This document shows, piece by piece, positions 8,246 through 16,467 of a stretch of 64,000 nt of DNA (position 1 is its first letter; the number at the start of each line of letters is the position of its first letter). The DNA is taken from assembly GCF_016894265.1 (NCBI RefSeq), contig NZ_CP069791.1, positions 62,001-126,000 on the forward strand, read 5' to 3'. Below the pieces are notes generated by a model. That model saw only the letters and a list, made by a program, of their open reading frames with translations, searched no databases and was not told where the DNA came from. The stretch is from Corynebacterium tuberculostearicum. Its GTDB lineage: Bacteria; Actinomycetota; Actinomycetes; Mycobacteriales; Mycobacteriaceae. The position numbers and the translations under genes are program-made.

Positions 8246-8922
8246 CCGTCACCAACCTCGCCCAAGCCAACTGGGACCGCCTCGGCCCTTCACTAGCCGA
8301 GGCCATCGTCGATACCCTCATCATGGTCTCGACCACCCTCATCATCTCCGGCATCCTCGGCCTTGGCCTGGGCATGCTGCTCTACACCACCCGCACAGGC
8401 GGCATCCTGCAGAACCGGTTTGTCTACGTCATTGTCAACCTGCTGGTGAACTTCGTCCGTCCCATCCCGTTCATCATTTTGCTGGCCTTTGCCCAGCCGT
8501 TGACCGTCGCTGTAATGGGCGGCTCCATCGGCCGCGGCCCGGCCACCTTCGTCATGGTGATCGCCGCAACCTTCTCCGTGGCCCGCGTGGTGGAGCAAAA
8601 CCTCGTGGCCATCGATCCCGGTGTTATCGAGGCCGCCCGCTCCATGGGTGCCTCGCCGTGGAAGATCATTACCTCCGTCATCGTTCCGGAGGCCCTCGGC
8701 CCGCTGATCCTGGGCTACACCTTCCTGTTCATCGCCATCGTGGACATGTCCGCTATGGCCGGCTACGTCGGCGGCGGCGGCTTGGGCGACTTTGCCATCG
8801 TCTACGGCTACCGCGCCTTCGAGTGGGAAGTCACCGTCGTGGCTACGCTCATCATCATCGTGCTGGTGCAGGCCGCCCAGTTCCTCGGCAACTGGCTTTC
8901 TTCCAAGGTCATGCGCCGCTAG
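8242..8922 (+). CDS. metI: Methionine ABC transporter permease MetI
   Basis: This is a 226-residue permease with five to six membrane helices and the EAA loop EAARSMGASPWKIITSVIVPEALGP split over the usual positions. The C-terminal region contains GYVGGGGLGDFAI, typical of MetI. It is translationally coupled to metN (ATGA). Antisense to its whole length runs an open frame belonging to the extended 3' end of the sucrase/ferredoxin-like gene, discussed in the findings. A copy of the GGCGTCGGCAAGCG repeat lies 5 bases after its stop codon. Confidence 0.94.
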   Translation: MTVTNLAQANWDRLGPSLAEAIVDTLIMVSTTLIISGILGLGLGMLLYTTRTGGILQNRFVYVIVNLLVNFVRPIPFIILLAFAQPLTVAVMGGSIGRGPATFVMVIAATFSVARVVEQNLVAIDPGVIEAARSMGASPWKIITSVIVPEALGPLILGYTFLFIAIVDMSAMAGYVGGGGLGDFAIVYGYRAFEWEVTVVATLIIIVLVQAAQFLGNWLSSKVMRR

Positions 8923-9804
8923 CCCCCGCTTGCCGACGCCGCCCCTCCCCGCGACCGGCTCCACGCCGGTCGCTACGATGGCTTGGCCCGTCTTCGGGGC
9001 GTCACCACACGAAGAAACCACACCTTCTACCTCGCGCTCCTCGAGCGTCACGCGCCAGCGCCGGCCGTCAATGTGGCTGACCTCGCCGCTATCAGTGGCG
9101 GTGAGCTGGCCGTAGGAGAGCTCCTCGCCGGCGTCGATAAGCGCTCGGGCCACCGCCAACTCCGCCACCTGGCCGCGCGGGCCGAAAATACCGCGCCCGC
9201 GATTTACCGGGTAAAAATACTTTCCCCGCGCCGCCGCCGCAATCATCTGCGCGGCGGCTTCTTTATTCATTCGTCCAAAGGAATAGCCCCACGGCATGAG
9301 CATGACCGATGGCGCGAACCGGTGTCCCTTCGTGTGCGAGGTCTCCCAGACCATATCCGGGTAATCCTCCACCAGCTCCGCGGCCAACGGCCGCCCCTTG
9401 ACCGCACAGCAGGTATCGCGCTTCGCGTGCGTACACACCAAAACCAGCGGTGTTTCCACTGCGCCGCCTCCATTGCGTCTAGGTCCTGTCAGATCCAGAT
9501 CGAGGATTTTCTCCGGCCCCGTCAGCAGCACGAGTTCCATCACTCCCCGCTCGGCCCACACCAGGTAGCAGCGGTGCATCTTGCCTACCTGGCGGCCGTC
9601 GCGGCCCGGTCGGCGGATAAGCTGCAGCCCCGCCACGCCCTTCAGCTTGGCCTTGAGCTGCGCCGTGAGCTCCGGCCCAAAGGTATCGCCATCGAGCACG
9701 TCTCGCGACCATCCGCCCGGCCACTCAAAAAGCACATAGACGGATTCCTTCTTCGCCGTGCCTGGCAGCGGCTCTACCTGGATATCTGAACAGAACTCGG
9801 TCAT
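8293..9804 (-). CDS. Sucrase/ferredoxin-like family protein with antisense 3' extension
   Basis: The conserved part (from the ATG at 9804 to about 8950, near 285 residues) matches the Suc_Fer-like family of thioredoxin-fold 2Fe-2S proteins. It has CSDIQVEPLPGTA at the start, then VCTHAKRDTCCAVKGRPLA, the HTKGHRFAPSVMLMPWGYSF motif and a C-terminal SSCGDAPK. Family members usually end soon after that last motif. Here the frame has no stop until 8293, so about 215 extra codons run antisense to metI; their low-complexity translation looks like shadow sequence. Either the natural stop was lost or a frameshift lies near 8930-8970. The start at 9804 gives the family N-terminus. The role is unknown; ferredoxin-like electron transfer is the family guess. 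Confidence 0.65.
   Translation of the reverse strand: MTEFCSDIQVEPLPGTAKKESVYVLFEWPGGWSRDVLDGDTFGPELTAQLKAKLKGVAGLQLIRRPGRDGRQVGKMHRCYLVWAERGVMELVLLTGPEKILDLDLTGPRRNGGGAVETPLVLVCTHAKRDTCCAVKGRPLAAELVEDYPDMVWETSHTKGHRFAPSVMLMPWGYSFGRMNKEAAAQMIAAAARGKYFYPVNRGRGIFGPRGQVAELAVARALIDAGEELSYGQLTATDSGEVSHIDGRRWRVTLEEREVEGVVSSCGDAPKTGQAIVATGVEPVAGRGGVGKRGLAAHDLGRKPVAEELGGLHQHDDDERSHDGDFPLEGAVAVDDGKVAQAAAADVAGHSGHVHDGDEQEGVAQDQRAEGLRNDDGGNDLPRRGTHGAGGLDNTGIDGHEVLLHHAGHGEGCGDHHDEGGRAAADGAAHYSDGQRLGKGQQNDERDGTDEVHQQVDNDVDKPVLQDAACAGGVEQHAQAKAEDAGDDEGGRDHDEGIDDGLG
8927..8940 (-). repeat. Exact copy of the GGCGTCGGCAAGCG word
   Basis: This copy follows the metI stop by 5 bases and lies at the end of the conserved part of the convergent gene. 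It is one of seven exact copies in the window. Confidence 0.7.
8951..8973. terminator. Hairpin downstream of metI
   Basis: GCGACCGG and CCGGTCGC form an 8-base stem with a 7-base loop at the convergent junction of metI and the next gene. There is no T-run, so it is a weak terminator candidate at best. Confidence 0.35.
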
Positions 9805-9914
9805 ATACCTAAGCCTAACCTTTCTGCATTTCAGCTCACACCCTTGGCCACAATTCGGCCACGAAATACCCCCTCGGCTATACAGTTCACGGCCGAAACT
9901 ATAACCTAGGGGGC

Positions 9915-10472
9915 ATGCTAAAAGTCCGTCTCGCCGCAACACTCCTCGTCGCTGCTTCCCTCAGCGGCTGCGCCGCCCAAGAGACGGACCGCACCACCAT
10001 GGCTGCATCTGCGGATAACTCCCGGCTCAATCCACTAGGCCAGGCCAATATGGAAATGAAAACCCTCCGGCCGCAGGCCCCCTCCGAGCTCACGGTGACT
10101 AACGTGCGCATCGGCCAGCACGAGGGTTTTGAACGCGTTGTCTTTGAACTCGACGGCAGCGGCTCTCCCGGCTGGTTCGTAGACTATGCCGACACGCCCA
10201 CGCAGCAGGGTTCTGGCAAGACTATTGACCACTCCGGCGAGACCGCACTCAATGTCAATATCGACGGCGTGGTCTACCCCTTCGAGGCGGGGAAGGACGA
10301 TCCCCACATCGGCGTGGTGGATGCCCCCGTAGAGGGAGTCGTCACCCAGGTGGTCAATGGCGGTACCTACGAGGGCCGCTGCCAATTTGTCATCGGCATG
10401 ACCTCTCGCAAACCTTATTCCGTGCAGGTTCTCGATAACCCCACCCGCCTCGTGGTCGATATTCGCGATTAA
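9915..10472 (+). CDS. AMIN-like domain lipoprotein
   Basis: The product has 185 residues with a signal peptide and lipobox LSGC, the lipid-modified Cys being residue 19. The mature part has ELTVTNVRIGQHEGFERVVFELDG and ends PYSVQVLDNPTRLVVDIRD, a clear AMIN-like domain of the actinobacterial type. AMIN domains bind the cell envelope, and this group of lipoproteins has no assigned function. A -10-like CTATAACCTAGG sequence lies just upstream of the ATG. The last four bases overlap the convergent imuB. Confidence 0.85.
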   Translation: MLKVRLAATLLVAASLSGCAAQETDRTTMAASADNSRLNPLGQANMEMKTLRPQAPSELTVTNVRIGQHEGFERVVFELDGSGSPGWFVDYADTPTQQGSGKTIDHSGETALNVNIDGVVYPFEAGKDDPHIGVVDAPVEGVVTQVVNGGTYEGRCQFVIGMTSRKPYSVQVLDNPTRLVVDIRD

Positions 10473-11992
10473 TAGGTCGCCTCAACTCGCCAGCGGCCGC
10501 CGGACCATACCAAGAGCCAGGCCCGCTGATGCTCTTCGTGCTCGGCTTGCCCCACCGCCTGCAGGCGCGCCACATGCTGCGGGGTATCGGTCCACCACTG
10601 CGTATCCACCGGCCACGGCCCGGCCCAGCCCAGCACGCGGAAACGATGCGCACCCCAGCTCAAGGCCACCGGCGCCCCAGACAGGAGGGCCTCGGCGGTG
10701 ACGAAGACGGGGCGCCCGGCGGCGTCGATAAGCCGAATGCGCGCGGCCGGGTGATTCGGCCCACCGCCCAGCCGCGCGGGCAGGGGCGCGGGAATGCGGC
10801 CGGGCCACTCGCCGTCCGGCGGGGCATCGCGCTGCTCGCCATAGGGCACGTACTCGATGCGCTCAGCTACCCCACGGCCGCCCACCGCCCGCGGCTGCAG
10901 CACGCGGTCCACCCCCAGCTGCGATTGCACGCGGGCAATCACGCGCTTGACCTGCTCCTGCGATCCTTCCCCGCCCCACAGGCCGGTGGCGGACGGGGCG
11001 GCAACCTCCACCGGCTCCAGCGCCAGGCGGCTAATGGCCGCGCCCTCACCAGTAGCGCGCGTAAGCCAACCATCGAGCTGCCAGCGTACACGGTCCGCGG
11101 TGGCCTGCTCCGTCAGCGCCTCCTGCGTGCGCCATACCCGCGCCAGCTCCTCACCGGTGCCAAACTCCGCCACCACGCGCAGCCGCAGGCACACCTTGCC
11201 GGCCTCTTCCAAGCGGGCATGCAGCCGGGCCGCGAGTTGGCGGGCCGCGAAGGCCGCCGCGTCCACGCGCTCGATGCGCTCTTCCATTTCCACCGCCAGA
11301 TCCGGGCGCGCCAGCTCTGGGGCCACGCGCCTATCCGCACGGGCCTGGGCCAGTTCGTGGGCGCGCCGGCCAGGCTCGCCAAACCGGATGGCTACCTGCT
11401 TAAACGGCAGCGCGGCTAAGTCGCCCAGACGCCGCACGCCTAGCTTGTCCAGCTGTGCGATAAACCCCGCCTCAAAGCCCAAGGCCTCATCGGCCGCCAG
11501 CACACCTACGGGCTGGGTGGCCAAAAACTCCCGCGAGCCGCCCTCCGGCACCACTGCGCCCACACCACGGTGCCGGGCTGCGATAACGGCCGTGGCAATC
11601 TCATCGGCAACGCCGAGGGTGGAGTCGAAGCCGGCGTACGAAGAGGCGTCGACAAGCATCTCTAGTGCTTTCTCCCCGTGGTAGTGCAGAGCCGCGCCCG
11701 CATCCACAATCGCCAGGCCTGGGCGCAACACCTCCACCGAGGACGCCACCGCATCTAAGCCGGCCGCGACCTCCGCAAACGCCGCGCCATCCCGGTCCGG
11801 ATTGGCCTCCACCACTGCGGCCTCGGGGCACAGCGCTTGGGCCTGGCGCAGGCGCATCCCGCGCCGAACACCCGCCCGGCGCGCCCTCCTATCGCACACC
11901 GCCACCGAGTGATTGCGCGCAATAACCATAGGGCTCTGCCCGCCGGCGGCCTGGATGGGCCAATCCGGAAACCACACGGCCGCTACCCTCAT
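10469..11992 (-). CDS. imuB: Y-family polymerase-like mutasome protein ImuB
   Basis: The product has 507 residues. Its N-terminus (RVAAVWFPDWPIQAAGG) and the regions EANPDRDGAAFAEVAAGLDAV and IVDAGAALHYHG resemble Y-family polymerases but lack the catalytic acidic residues, as in ImuB. The little-finger region and a long C-terminal part, which binds the beta clamp and partners, follow. ImuB bridges ImuA' and DnaE2 in SOS-induced translesion synthesis. Its start overlaps the imuA' stop (ATGA), so the two are one operon. dnaE2 lies 4.3 kb away on the same strand rather than in the operon. Confidence 0.9.
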   Translation of the reverse strand: MRVAAVWFPDWPIQAAGGQSPMVIARNHSVAVCDRRARRAGVRRGMRLRQAQALCPEAAVVEANPDRDGAAFAEVAAGLDAVASSVEVLRPGLAIVDAGAALHYHGEKALEMLVDASSYAGFDSTLGVADEIATAVIAARHRGVGAVVPEGGSREFLATQPVGVLAADEALGFEAGFIAQLDKLGVRRLGDLAALPFKQVAIRFGEPGRRAHELAQARADRRVAPELARPDLAVEMEERIERVDAAAFAARQLAARLHARLEEAGKVCLRLRVVAEFGTGEELARVWRTQEALTEQATADRVRWQLDGWLTRATGEGAAISRLALEPVEVAAPSATGLWGGEGSQEQVKRVIARVQSQLGVDRVLQPRAVGGRGVAERIEYVPYGEQRDAPPDGEWPGRIPAPLPARLGGGPNHPAARIRLIDAAGRPVFVTAEALLSGAPVALSWGAHRFRVLGWAGPWPVDTQWWTDTPQHVARLQAVGQAEHEEHQRAWLLVWSGGRWRVEATY

Positions 11993-12651
11993 ACGGCCTC
12001 CAACCGGCGGCGCTCACCCACCGTGAGCACCCCGCGCGAGGCCCCCTGCTTCGAGGTCACCTCCACGTCCATGTCCACGCCGCGAATGCGCCCGCTGCCC
12101 TTGCCGACGCCCCGATAGGCACTCACCCGCGCCCCTATCCCCACCGCCGTGCCGGGCAGGCGCGTGCCCACCGTAAGCACCGCCGCGCGCCCGCCGCGCA
12201 CTTTTGCCAGCACCGGCCGAGCCTTGGTGGGGCTTACCTCGCCGGGCGGCCCATGGTGGATGACGAGGTCCAACCCTTCCGCCAATACTCCCGCCACCAT
12301 CCAGGAATCCAGGCCCGGATCCGGCACGGTTACCACGCGTTCGATAGCACCCTCCTCGGCCACTTGTGCGAGTAGCAAATCCGGCCACCCCACCACTCCC
12401 ACATACCCGCCGCGGGCGGTGAGATGACAGATAAGCTCCACCACCAGCGCCGGGCAGTTCACACAGTGCACCACCTGCCGGCGCGCCAGCCCACCTGCGG
12501 GAAGCAAGCGCGCCAGGCCAGGGAGCGTATCTACCAGCTCTTCTTCCGGGCCGCGCTCCATAGCGCGCATGCGGGTACGCAGCATCGCCACGCGGTCCGA
12601 CCTACTTAGCCCGGCCACCGCTTTCTCTAGGCGAACGCTCGTTTGACTCAC
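11989..12651 (-). CDS. imuA': Mutasome protein ImuA' (RecA-like)
   Basis: The product has 220 residues with a degenerate RecA-like fold. Motifs are VDTLPGLARLLPAGGLARRQVVHCV, a central GGYVGVVGWPDLL segment and LVIHHGPPGEVSPTKARPVLAKVR. I start at the GTG at 12651 (VSQTSVRLEKAVAGLSR), because the upstream in-frame extension reads through the divergent promoter region. ImuA' stabilises and recruits ImuB/DnaE2 at lesions. The intergenic region contains one good LexA half-site (GTTCGA at 12693-12698) with a poor second half. Confidence 0.85.
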   Translation of the reverse strand: MSQTSVRLEKAVAGLSRSDRVAMLRTRMRAMERGPEEELVDTLPGLARLLPAGGLARRQVVHCVNCPALVVELICHLTARGGYVGVVGWPDLLLAQVAEEGAIERVVTVPDPGLDSWMVAGVLAEGLDLVIHHGPPGEVSPTKARPVLAKVRGGRAAVLTVGTRLPGTAVGIGARVSAYRGVGKGSGRIRGVDMDVEVTSKQGASRGVLTVGERRRLEAV

Positions 12652-12682
12652 CCGAATAGTATGAACCCTCACCCGGACACAT

Positions 12683-12698
12683 GCAAGTGTATGTTCGA
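12683..12698. promoter_or_regulatory. Imperfect LexA box between imuA' and divergent gene
   Basis: GCAAGTGTATGTTCGA has one perfect half-site (GTTCGA) and one poor half compared with TCGAAC-N4-GTTCGA. It lies 32 bases upstream of imuA', where an SOS box is expected from the known regulation of this cassette. Confidence 0.4.
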
Positions 12699-12702
12699 AT
12701 GG

Positions 12703-12708
12703 TAGCCT
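12703..12708 (+). promoter_or_regulatory. -10 box of leaderless membrane protein gene
   Basis: TAGCCT ends 7 bases before the ATG at 12716, with no ribosome binding site in between. This fits the leaderless pattern seen repeatedly in the window. Confidence 0.4.
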
Positions 12709-12715
12709 TAGCGGC

Positions 12716-13135
12716 ATGAACTTCAACGCTGCCTACGGCGCCATGCGCGAGCACACCACCCCCATCCCTACTCCGCCATGGGTGCGCTTGGGCTCGTCCA
12801 TCCTCATCGGTGCAGCCGTGGCACTCTTGGCTAGCCGCGCGCATATCTTTGCCGCACTGGTTGGGGCGCTCGTATGCCTCGTGGCGGCCTTCGTCCTCGT
12901 CTTTGCCCACCCCTACCGCCGTGCGATGCGCGCTTATGCCGACAAGCGCAATGTCGCTCTAGTTCCTACCATCGCACAGCTCGTGCCACTGATGATTCTG
13001 TGGCTTATGGTGATGCTCGCGCCCATCGTGGCCCTGCCTGCGTGGGGCGCCGGGCTGGTGTGGCTAGTGGTCTTTGGGCTGAGCTTTTTCGTCTTCCCCC
13101 ATGTAGATGGCACGCGCCGGCTCGCGTTTGCCTAA
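12716..13135 (+). CDS. Hypothetical membrane protein
   Basis: This 139-residue protein has four hydrophobic helices in two pairs (around residues 25-42, 45-62, 84-101 and 105-125). Between the pairs lies a basic loop, HPYRRAMRAYADKRN. No family is recognised. The ATG directly follows a -10 box, so it is probably leaderless. It is divergent from imuA' and could share the SOS-type operator in between, but nothing else links it to DNA repair. Confidence 0.7.
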   Translation: MNFNAAYGAMREHTTPIPTPPWVRLGSSILIGAAVALLASRAHIFAALVGALVCLVAAFVLVFAHPYRRAMRAYADKRNVALVPTIAQLVPLMILWLMVMLAPIVALPAWGAGLVWLVVFGLSFFVFPHVDGTRRLAFA

Positions 13136-13156
13136 TCTAAACGACACTTTTCGGGG

Positions 13157-13208
13157 TTATCCACAGCTTTTCCGACCCATGGCGGGTATGCGGGCCGGGT
13201 TATCCACA
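13157..13208 (+). repeat. Pair of DnaA-box-like TTATCCACA direct repeats
   Basis: GGGTTATCCACAG occurs at 13154-13166 and again at 13197-13209, each containing the consensus DnaA box TTATCCACA (13157-13165 and 13200-13208). They lie 43 bases apart in the 137-base gap before the HNH gene. They could be DnaA boxes, or sites linked to the HNH protein. Confidence 0.6.
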
Positions 13209-13272
13209 GAATCGGCCGTAGCGGTTGCGCCGGCCGTGCGCTGGTGTAGGTGCGCGCCGTAGCGTTGCAGGC

Positions 13273-14310
13273 ATGAACGCACTCGAGACCTACCTCACCG
13301 CCTTGGGCCCTGGCATGGATATCATCGCCGGGTGCCAAGGCATGTCCGGGTCCGAGCTCATGGACCGCGGCGCGCCCGATGCCATCGCCGCCGATCTGCT
13401 GCTTTTGTGCGAAAGCTACTTCGGCCGCACCAAATTTACGCGCCTGCAGCGCCGCGCTATTGCCGACGCCCGCCGCAACACCCACTCCATCGCCACCCTT
13501 ACCGCCCTAGAACGCATTGTTAACCGCGCGCCCAGCAAAAAGCAGGCCTGGCAGCTGCGCGCGGAATGCTGCGCGATGACCAGCTCAATGAGCCACATCC
13601 TTAAACACGCCCGACGGCGCTTGCGCGAAATGAAGGACAACACCGTAGCCCCAGGCGTGCGCACTTACCGACGCCCCAATGACTTCTGGACGCTTGCCAT
13701 CACCGGAACCTCTAGTTTCATCGCGGATCTCAACGCCGCACTGGCCGCGACCGGAAAGCAATCGCTCGAGGCGGTAGAAAAGATCTTCTTTGACCAAGCT
13801 GCGGCCGCGCGGGCAGAAGTGGTGACCAATGCCATCGTGCCGTTAGACAAATTCATCCGCATCCGCGACGGCCGCGGCAATGATATCGAGCTCGATCTGA
13901 CCAATGGCGCCACCATCACCGGCACCGAATATCTGCGCCGCGTGCTCAACGACGTCGGCTTTGCTGGCGACAAAGAAACCGGCTACGTCACGCTCGTGCA
14001 CCCCGAAGAAGGTCCAGTCAATCTCTACCGCACGGCGCGCGTGGCCAATGACAAGCAGCGCATTATGGCCGCCGCAGAAAACCCACGCTGCGCCTGGCCG
14101 GGCTGCAACCAGCCGGCCGACCTCTCCCAAGTCCACCACCTTAAAGCGTGGAGCAATGGCGGGGAGACGAATATGAAAAACCTGGTCATGTGCTGCGCTT
14201 ACCATAATGGCGTCAACGACGATGACCCCAACGCCCCACCTCGACGCGGCCGCCTCGAGCGGGTGGGCGGGCGCATTGTGTGGCGGCCACCGTTTACCCC
14301 ACGCGAGTAA
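13273..14310 (+). CDS. DUF222/13E12-type HNH endonuclease
   Basis: The product has 345 residues. The N-terminal two thirds is the helical DUF222 (13E12 repeat family) region. The C-terminus is an HNH domain with the zinc and catalytic residues C-x4-C (CAWPGCNQP), then SQVHHLKAWSNGGETNMKNLVMCC and the final H-N. The ATG at 13273 is chosen because the longer frame starts inside the repeat region. Such genes are multicopy in many actinobacteria and behave like selfish or mobile elements, though no transposase is present here. Its target is unknown. Confidence 0.85.
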   Translation: MNALETYLTALGPGMDIIAGCQGMSGSELMDRGAPDAIAADLLLLCESYFGRTKFTRLQRRAIADARRNTHSIATLTALERIVNRAPSKKQAWQLRAECCAMTSSMSHILKHARRRLREMKDNTVAPGVRTYRRPNDFWTLAITGTSSFIADLNAALAATGKQSLEAVEKIFFDQAAAARAEVVTNAIVPLDKFIRIRDGRGNDIELDLTNGATITGTEYLRRVLNDVGFAGDKETGYVTLVHPEEGPVNLYRTARVANDKQRIMAAAENPRCAWPGCNQPADLSQVHHLKAWSNGGETNMKNLVMCCAYHNGVNDDDPNAPPRRGRLERVGGRIVWRPPFTPRE

Positions 14311-14333
14311 GCGCCGGCGCCAAAACGAGCGAA

Positions 14334-14362
14334 AAGGCGCTCAGCACTAGACTGAGCGCCTT
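14334..14362 (-). terminator. Bidirectional terminator between HNH gene and guaA
   Basis: AAGGCGCTCAG and CTGAGCGCCTT form an 11-base perfect stem with a 7-base loop. On the minus strand it is followed by TTTTCG, making it the guaA terminator. It may also serve the convergent HNH gene. Confidence 0.85.
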
Positions 14363-14376
14363 CTACGCATGCCGTT

Positions 14377-15951
14377 TTACTCCCACTCGATGGTTCCCGG
14401 TGGCTTGGAGGTGCAGTCCAAGACCACGCGGTTGACGTCCTTCACCTCGTTGGTGATGCGGGTAGAAATCTTCTCCAGCACCTCGTAAGGCAAACGGGTC
14501 CAGTCTGCGGTCATGGCGTCTTCCGAGGACACCGGGCGCAGCACAATCGGGTGGCCATAGGTACGGCCGTCGCCCTGCACGCCAACGGAGCGGACATCGG
14601 CCAGCAGTACTACCGGGCACTGCCAAATCTGGTCATCTAGGCCGGCATTGGTCAGCTCGGTGCGAGCAATAAGGTCTGCCTCGCGTAGCGTCTCCAAGCG
14701 CTCCTCGGTTACCTCACCGATGATGCGGATACCCAAGCCCGGGCCAGGGAATGGCTGGCGGCTAACGATCTCTTCTGGCAAGCCCAGCTCGCGGCCGACG
14801 GCGCGAACCTCGTCCTTAAACAGCAGGCGCAGCGGCTCGACCAGCTTGAACTCCACGTCATCTGGCAGACCGCCGACATTGTGGTGAGACTTAATATTCG
14901 CCGTGCCATCGCCGCCGCCAGACTCGACAACGTCCGGGTACAGAGTGCCTTGGACGAGGTAGTCGATGGTGGAGCCTGCGGGGGCGTCGTCAAGCACGCC
15001 TGCAACCGCGCGCTCAAAGGAACGGATAAACTCCGCGCCGATGGCCTTGCGCTTGGCTTCTGGGTCGCTAACTCCTGCCAGCTTTTCCAGGAAGGCAGCG
15101 CGCTCATCCGCAGTCACCAGCTTCGCGCCGGTGGAGGCGACAAAGTCCTTTTCTACCTGCTCGCGCTCGCCGGCACGCAGCAAGCCGTGGTCAACAAAGA
15201 CACAGGTGAGGCGATCTCCAATGGCACGCTGCACCAGTGCGGCCGCTACAGCGGAATCTACACCGCCGGACAGGGCGCAAATAGCGCGGCCTTCCTCGCC
15301 CACCTGCGCGCGGACATCCGCGATGAGCTGCTCGGCGATATTATCGGCCGTCCAGTTCTGCTCTAGGCCAGCAACCTCAGTAAGGAAGCGGGTAAGCACC
15401 TCCTGGCCGTGCGGCGAGTGCTGTACCTCAGGGTGGTACTGCACGCCAGCCATCTTCTTGTCTAGGCACTCCATCGCTGCAACCGGAGCACCGGCCGACG
15501 TGGCCGTAACCTCAAAACCTTCAGGAGCGGCAGATACGGCATCGCCGTGAGACATCCACACCTTGTGGGTAGCCTCCAGGCCTTCGTGAAGTACGCCGCC
15601 CTTAACATTCATATCGGTACGGCCGTACTCACGCTCGCCAGTCGACGACACGGTGCCACCAAGCGCATGGTTCATGGCCTGGAAGCCGTAGCAGATGCCG
15701 AAGACGGGAATGCCGAGCTCAAGCAGCTCCGGCTTCAGGGCCGGGGCGCCGTCGGCATAAACGGAAGACGGACCGCCCGTCAGAATAAGCGCGGCGGGGT
15801 CTTTAGCTTTGATTTCCTCTACAGAAGCGGAGTTGGGGACAACCTCGGAGTAAATCTTGGCCTCGCGCACGCGGCGGGCAATAAGCTGCGCGTACTGAGC
15901 GCCAAAGTCCACAACGAGGACGGGGCGCGGGGTAGTATTTGGCTTAGTCAC
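14377..15951 (-). CDS. guaA: GMP synthase (glutamine-hydrolysing)
   Basis: The product has 524 residues, standard for GuaA. The class I glutamine amidotransferase half has the nucleophile elbow [15 protein letters not shown] and the HPEV motif. The ATP-pyrophosphatase half has the P-loop SGGVDSAV and a dimerisation domain ending KPPGTIEWE. It converts XMP to GMP with glutamine and ATP. The start is GTG at 15951, placed 7 bases after a -10 TAGACT, so the message is probably leaderless. The two IMP dehydrogenase family genes needed upstream in the pathway follow at 16.5-19.2 kb. Confidence 0.97.
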   Translation of the reverse strand: MTKPNTTPRPVLVVDFGAQYAQLIARRVREAKIYSEVVPNSASVEEIKAKDPAALILTGGPSSVYADGAPALKPELLELGIPVFGICYGFQAMNHALGGTVSSTGEREYGRTDMNVKGGVLHEGLEATHKVWMSHGDAVSAAPEGFEVTATSAGAPVAAMECLDKKMAGVQYHPEVQHSPHGQEVLTRFLTEVAGLEQNWTADNIAEQLIADVRAQVGEEGRAICALSGGVDSAVAAALVQRAIGDRLTCVFVDHGLLRAGEREQVEKDFVASTGAKLVTADERAAFLEKLAGVSDPEAKRKAIGAEFIRSFERAVAGVLDDAPAGSTIDYLVQGTLYPDVVESGGGDGTANIKSHHNVGGLPDDVEFKLVEPLRLLFKDEVRAVGRELGLPEEIVSRQPFPGPGLGIRIIGEVTEERLETLREADLIARTELTNAGLDDQIWQCPVVLLADVRSVGVQGDGRTYGHPIVLRPVSSEDAMTADWTRLPYEVLEKISTRITNEVKDVNRVVLDCTSKPPGTIEWE

Positions 15952-15958
15952 GCCCCAT

Positions 15959-15976
15959 AGTCTAACCCACTAAACT
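15959..15976. promoter_or_regulatory. Divergent leaderless promoters of guaA and small lipoprotein
   Basis: On the minus strand TAGACT (15959-15964) lies 7 bases before the guaA GTG. On the plus strand TAAACT (15971-15976) lies 8 bases before the ATG at 15985. Both genes lack ribosome binding sites. Confidence 0.55.
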
Positions 15977-15984
15977 GATAGCTT

Positions 15985-16356
15985 ATGAAGCGCTTGGCTA
16001 TTGTGCTCGCCGCGAGCCTGTTGTTGTGCGGTTGTGACGCCACCCCAACTACGGCCGAGGTGGCGTCTGCGCTGGATGAACAAGGCCCGCAACAGGTAAC
16101 ACTTCCGGCCGCGGAAATCTTTGGAAGCGAGTGGGATGAGTGGGTTCCATTGTGCGGCACGCAGCAGGCAGAGCGCGTGGGGCATCCAGAAGTAGCGCAA
16201 AATTCGGTGGTTCTACGCGCGAGCGGCGAAGAGAAGGTTGTAGAGCTCAATCCCTCGGGAGTACGCGTGTGCCCAGTCCACAACTCAGGGCAATGGCGGC
16301 CAACGACGGACAAGACCACGTGGAGGCGTGAGGGCGGCTGGCAATTGGTTTCCTAA
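15985..16356 (+). CDS. Small hypothetical lipoprotein
   Basis: The product has 123 residues. A short signal peptide ends in a lipobox LLLCGC, with a lipidated Cys at residue 17. The mature part has two further Cys (WVPLCGTQQ and GVRVCPVHN) that could form a disulfide, and ends in a Trp-rich stretch. No family is recognised. It is expressed divergently from guaA, probably as a leaderless message. Function unknown. Confidence 0.75.
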   Translation: MKRLAIVLAASLLLCGCDATPTTAEVASALDEQGPQQVTLPAAEIFGSEWDEWVPLCGTQQAERVGHPEVAQNSVVLRASGEEKVVELNPSGVRVCPVHNSGQWRPTTDKTTWRREGGWQLVS

Positions 16357-16419
16357 ACCACTCTCCTACCTCGCCAACTGGTATCTGTTCGGCGACGAAG
16401 GAAGCCCTGAGACAAAGAA

Positions 16420-16450
16420 ACGCGGCTGCGCCAAGAAGGCACAGCCGCGT
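16420..16450 (-). terminator. Terminator of guaB-guaB3
   Basis: On the minus strand ACGCGGCTG-T-GCC pairs with GGC-G-CAGCCGCGT, a 13-base stem with one G-U pair and a UUCUU loop, followed by TTTCTTTG. It lies 18 bases after the guaB3 stop. Confidence 0.85.
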
Positions 16451-16467
16451 CAGGACTCTCGCGCGGA

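Noticed and set aside
13154..13209. Replication origin
   Set aside because: There are only two DnaA boxes, no AT-rich unwinding region and no dnaA/dnaN/rpmH neighbourhood.
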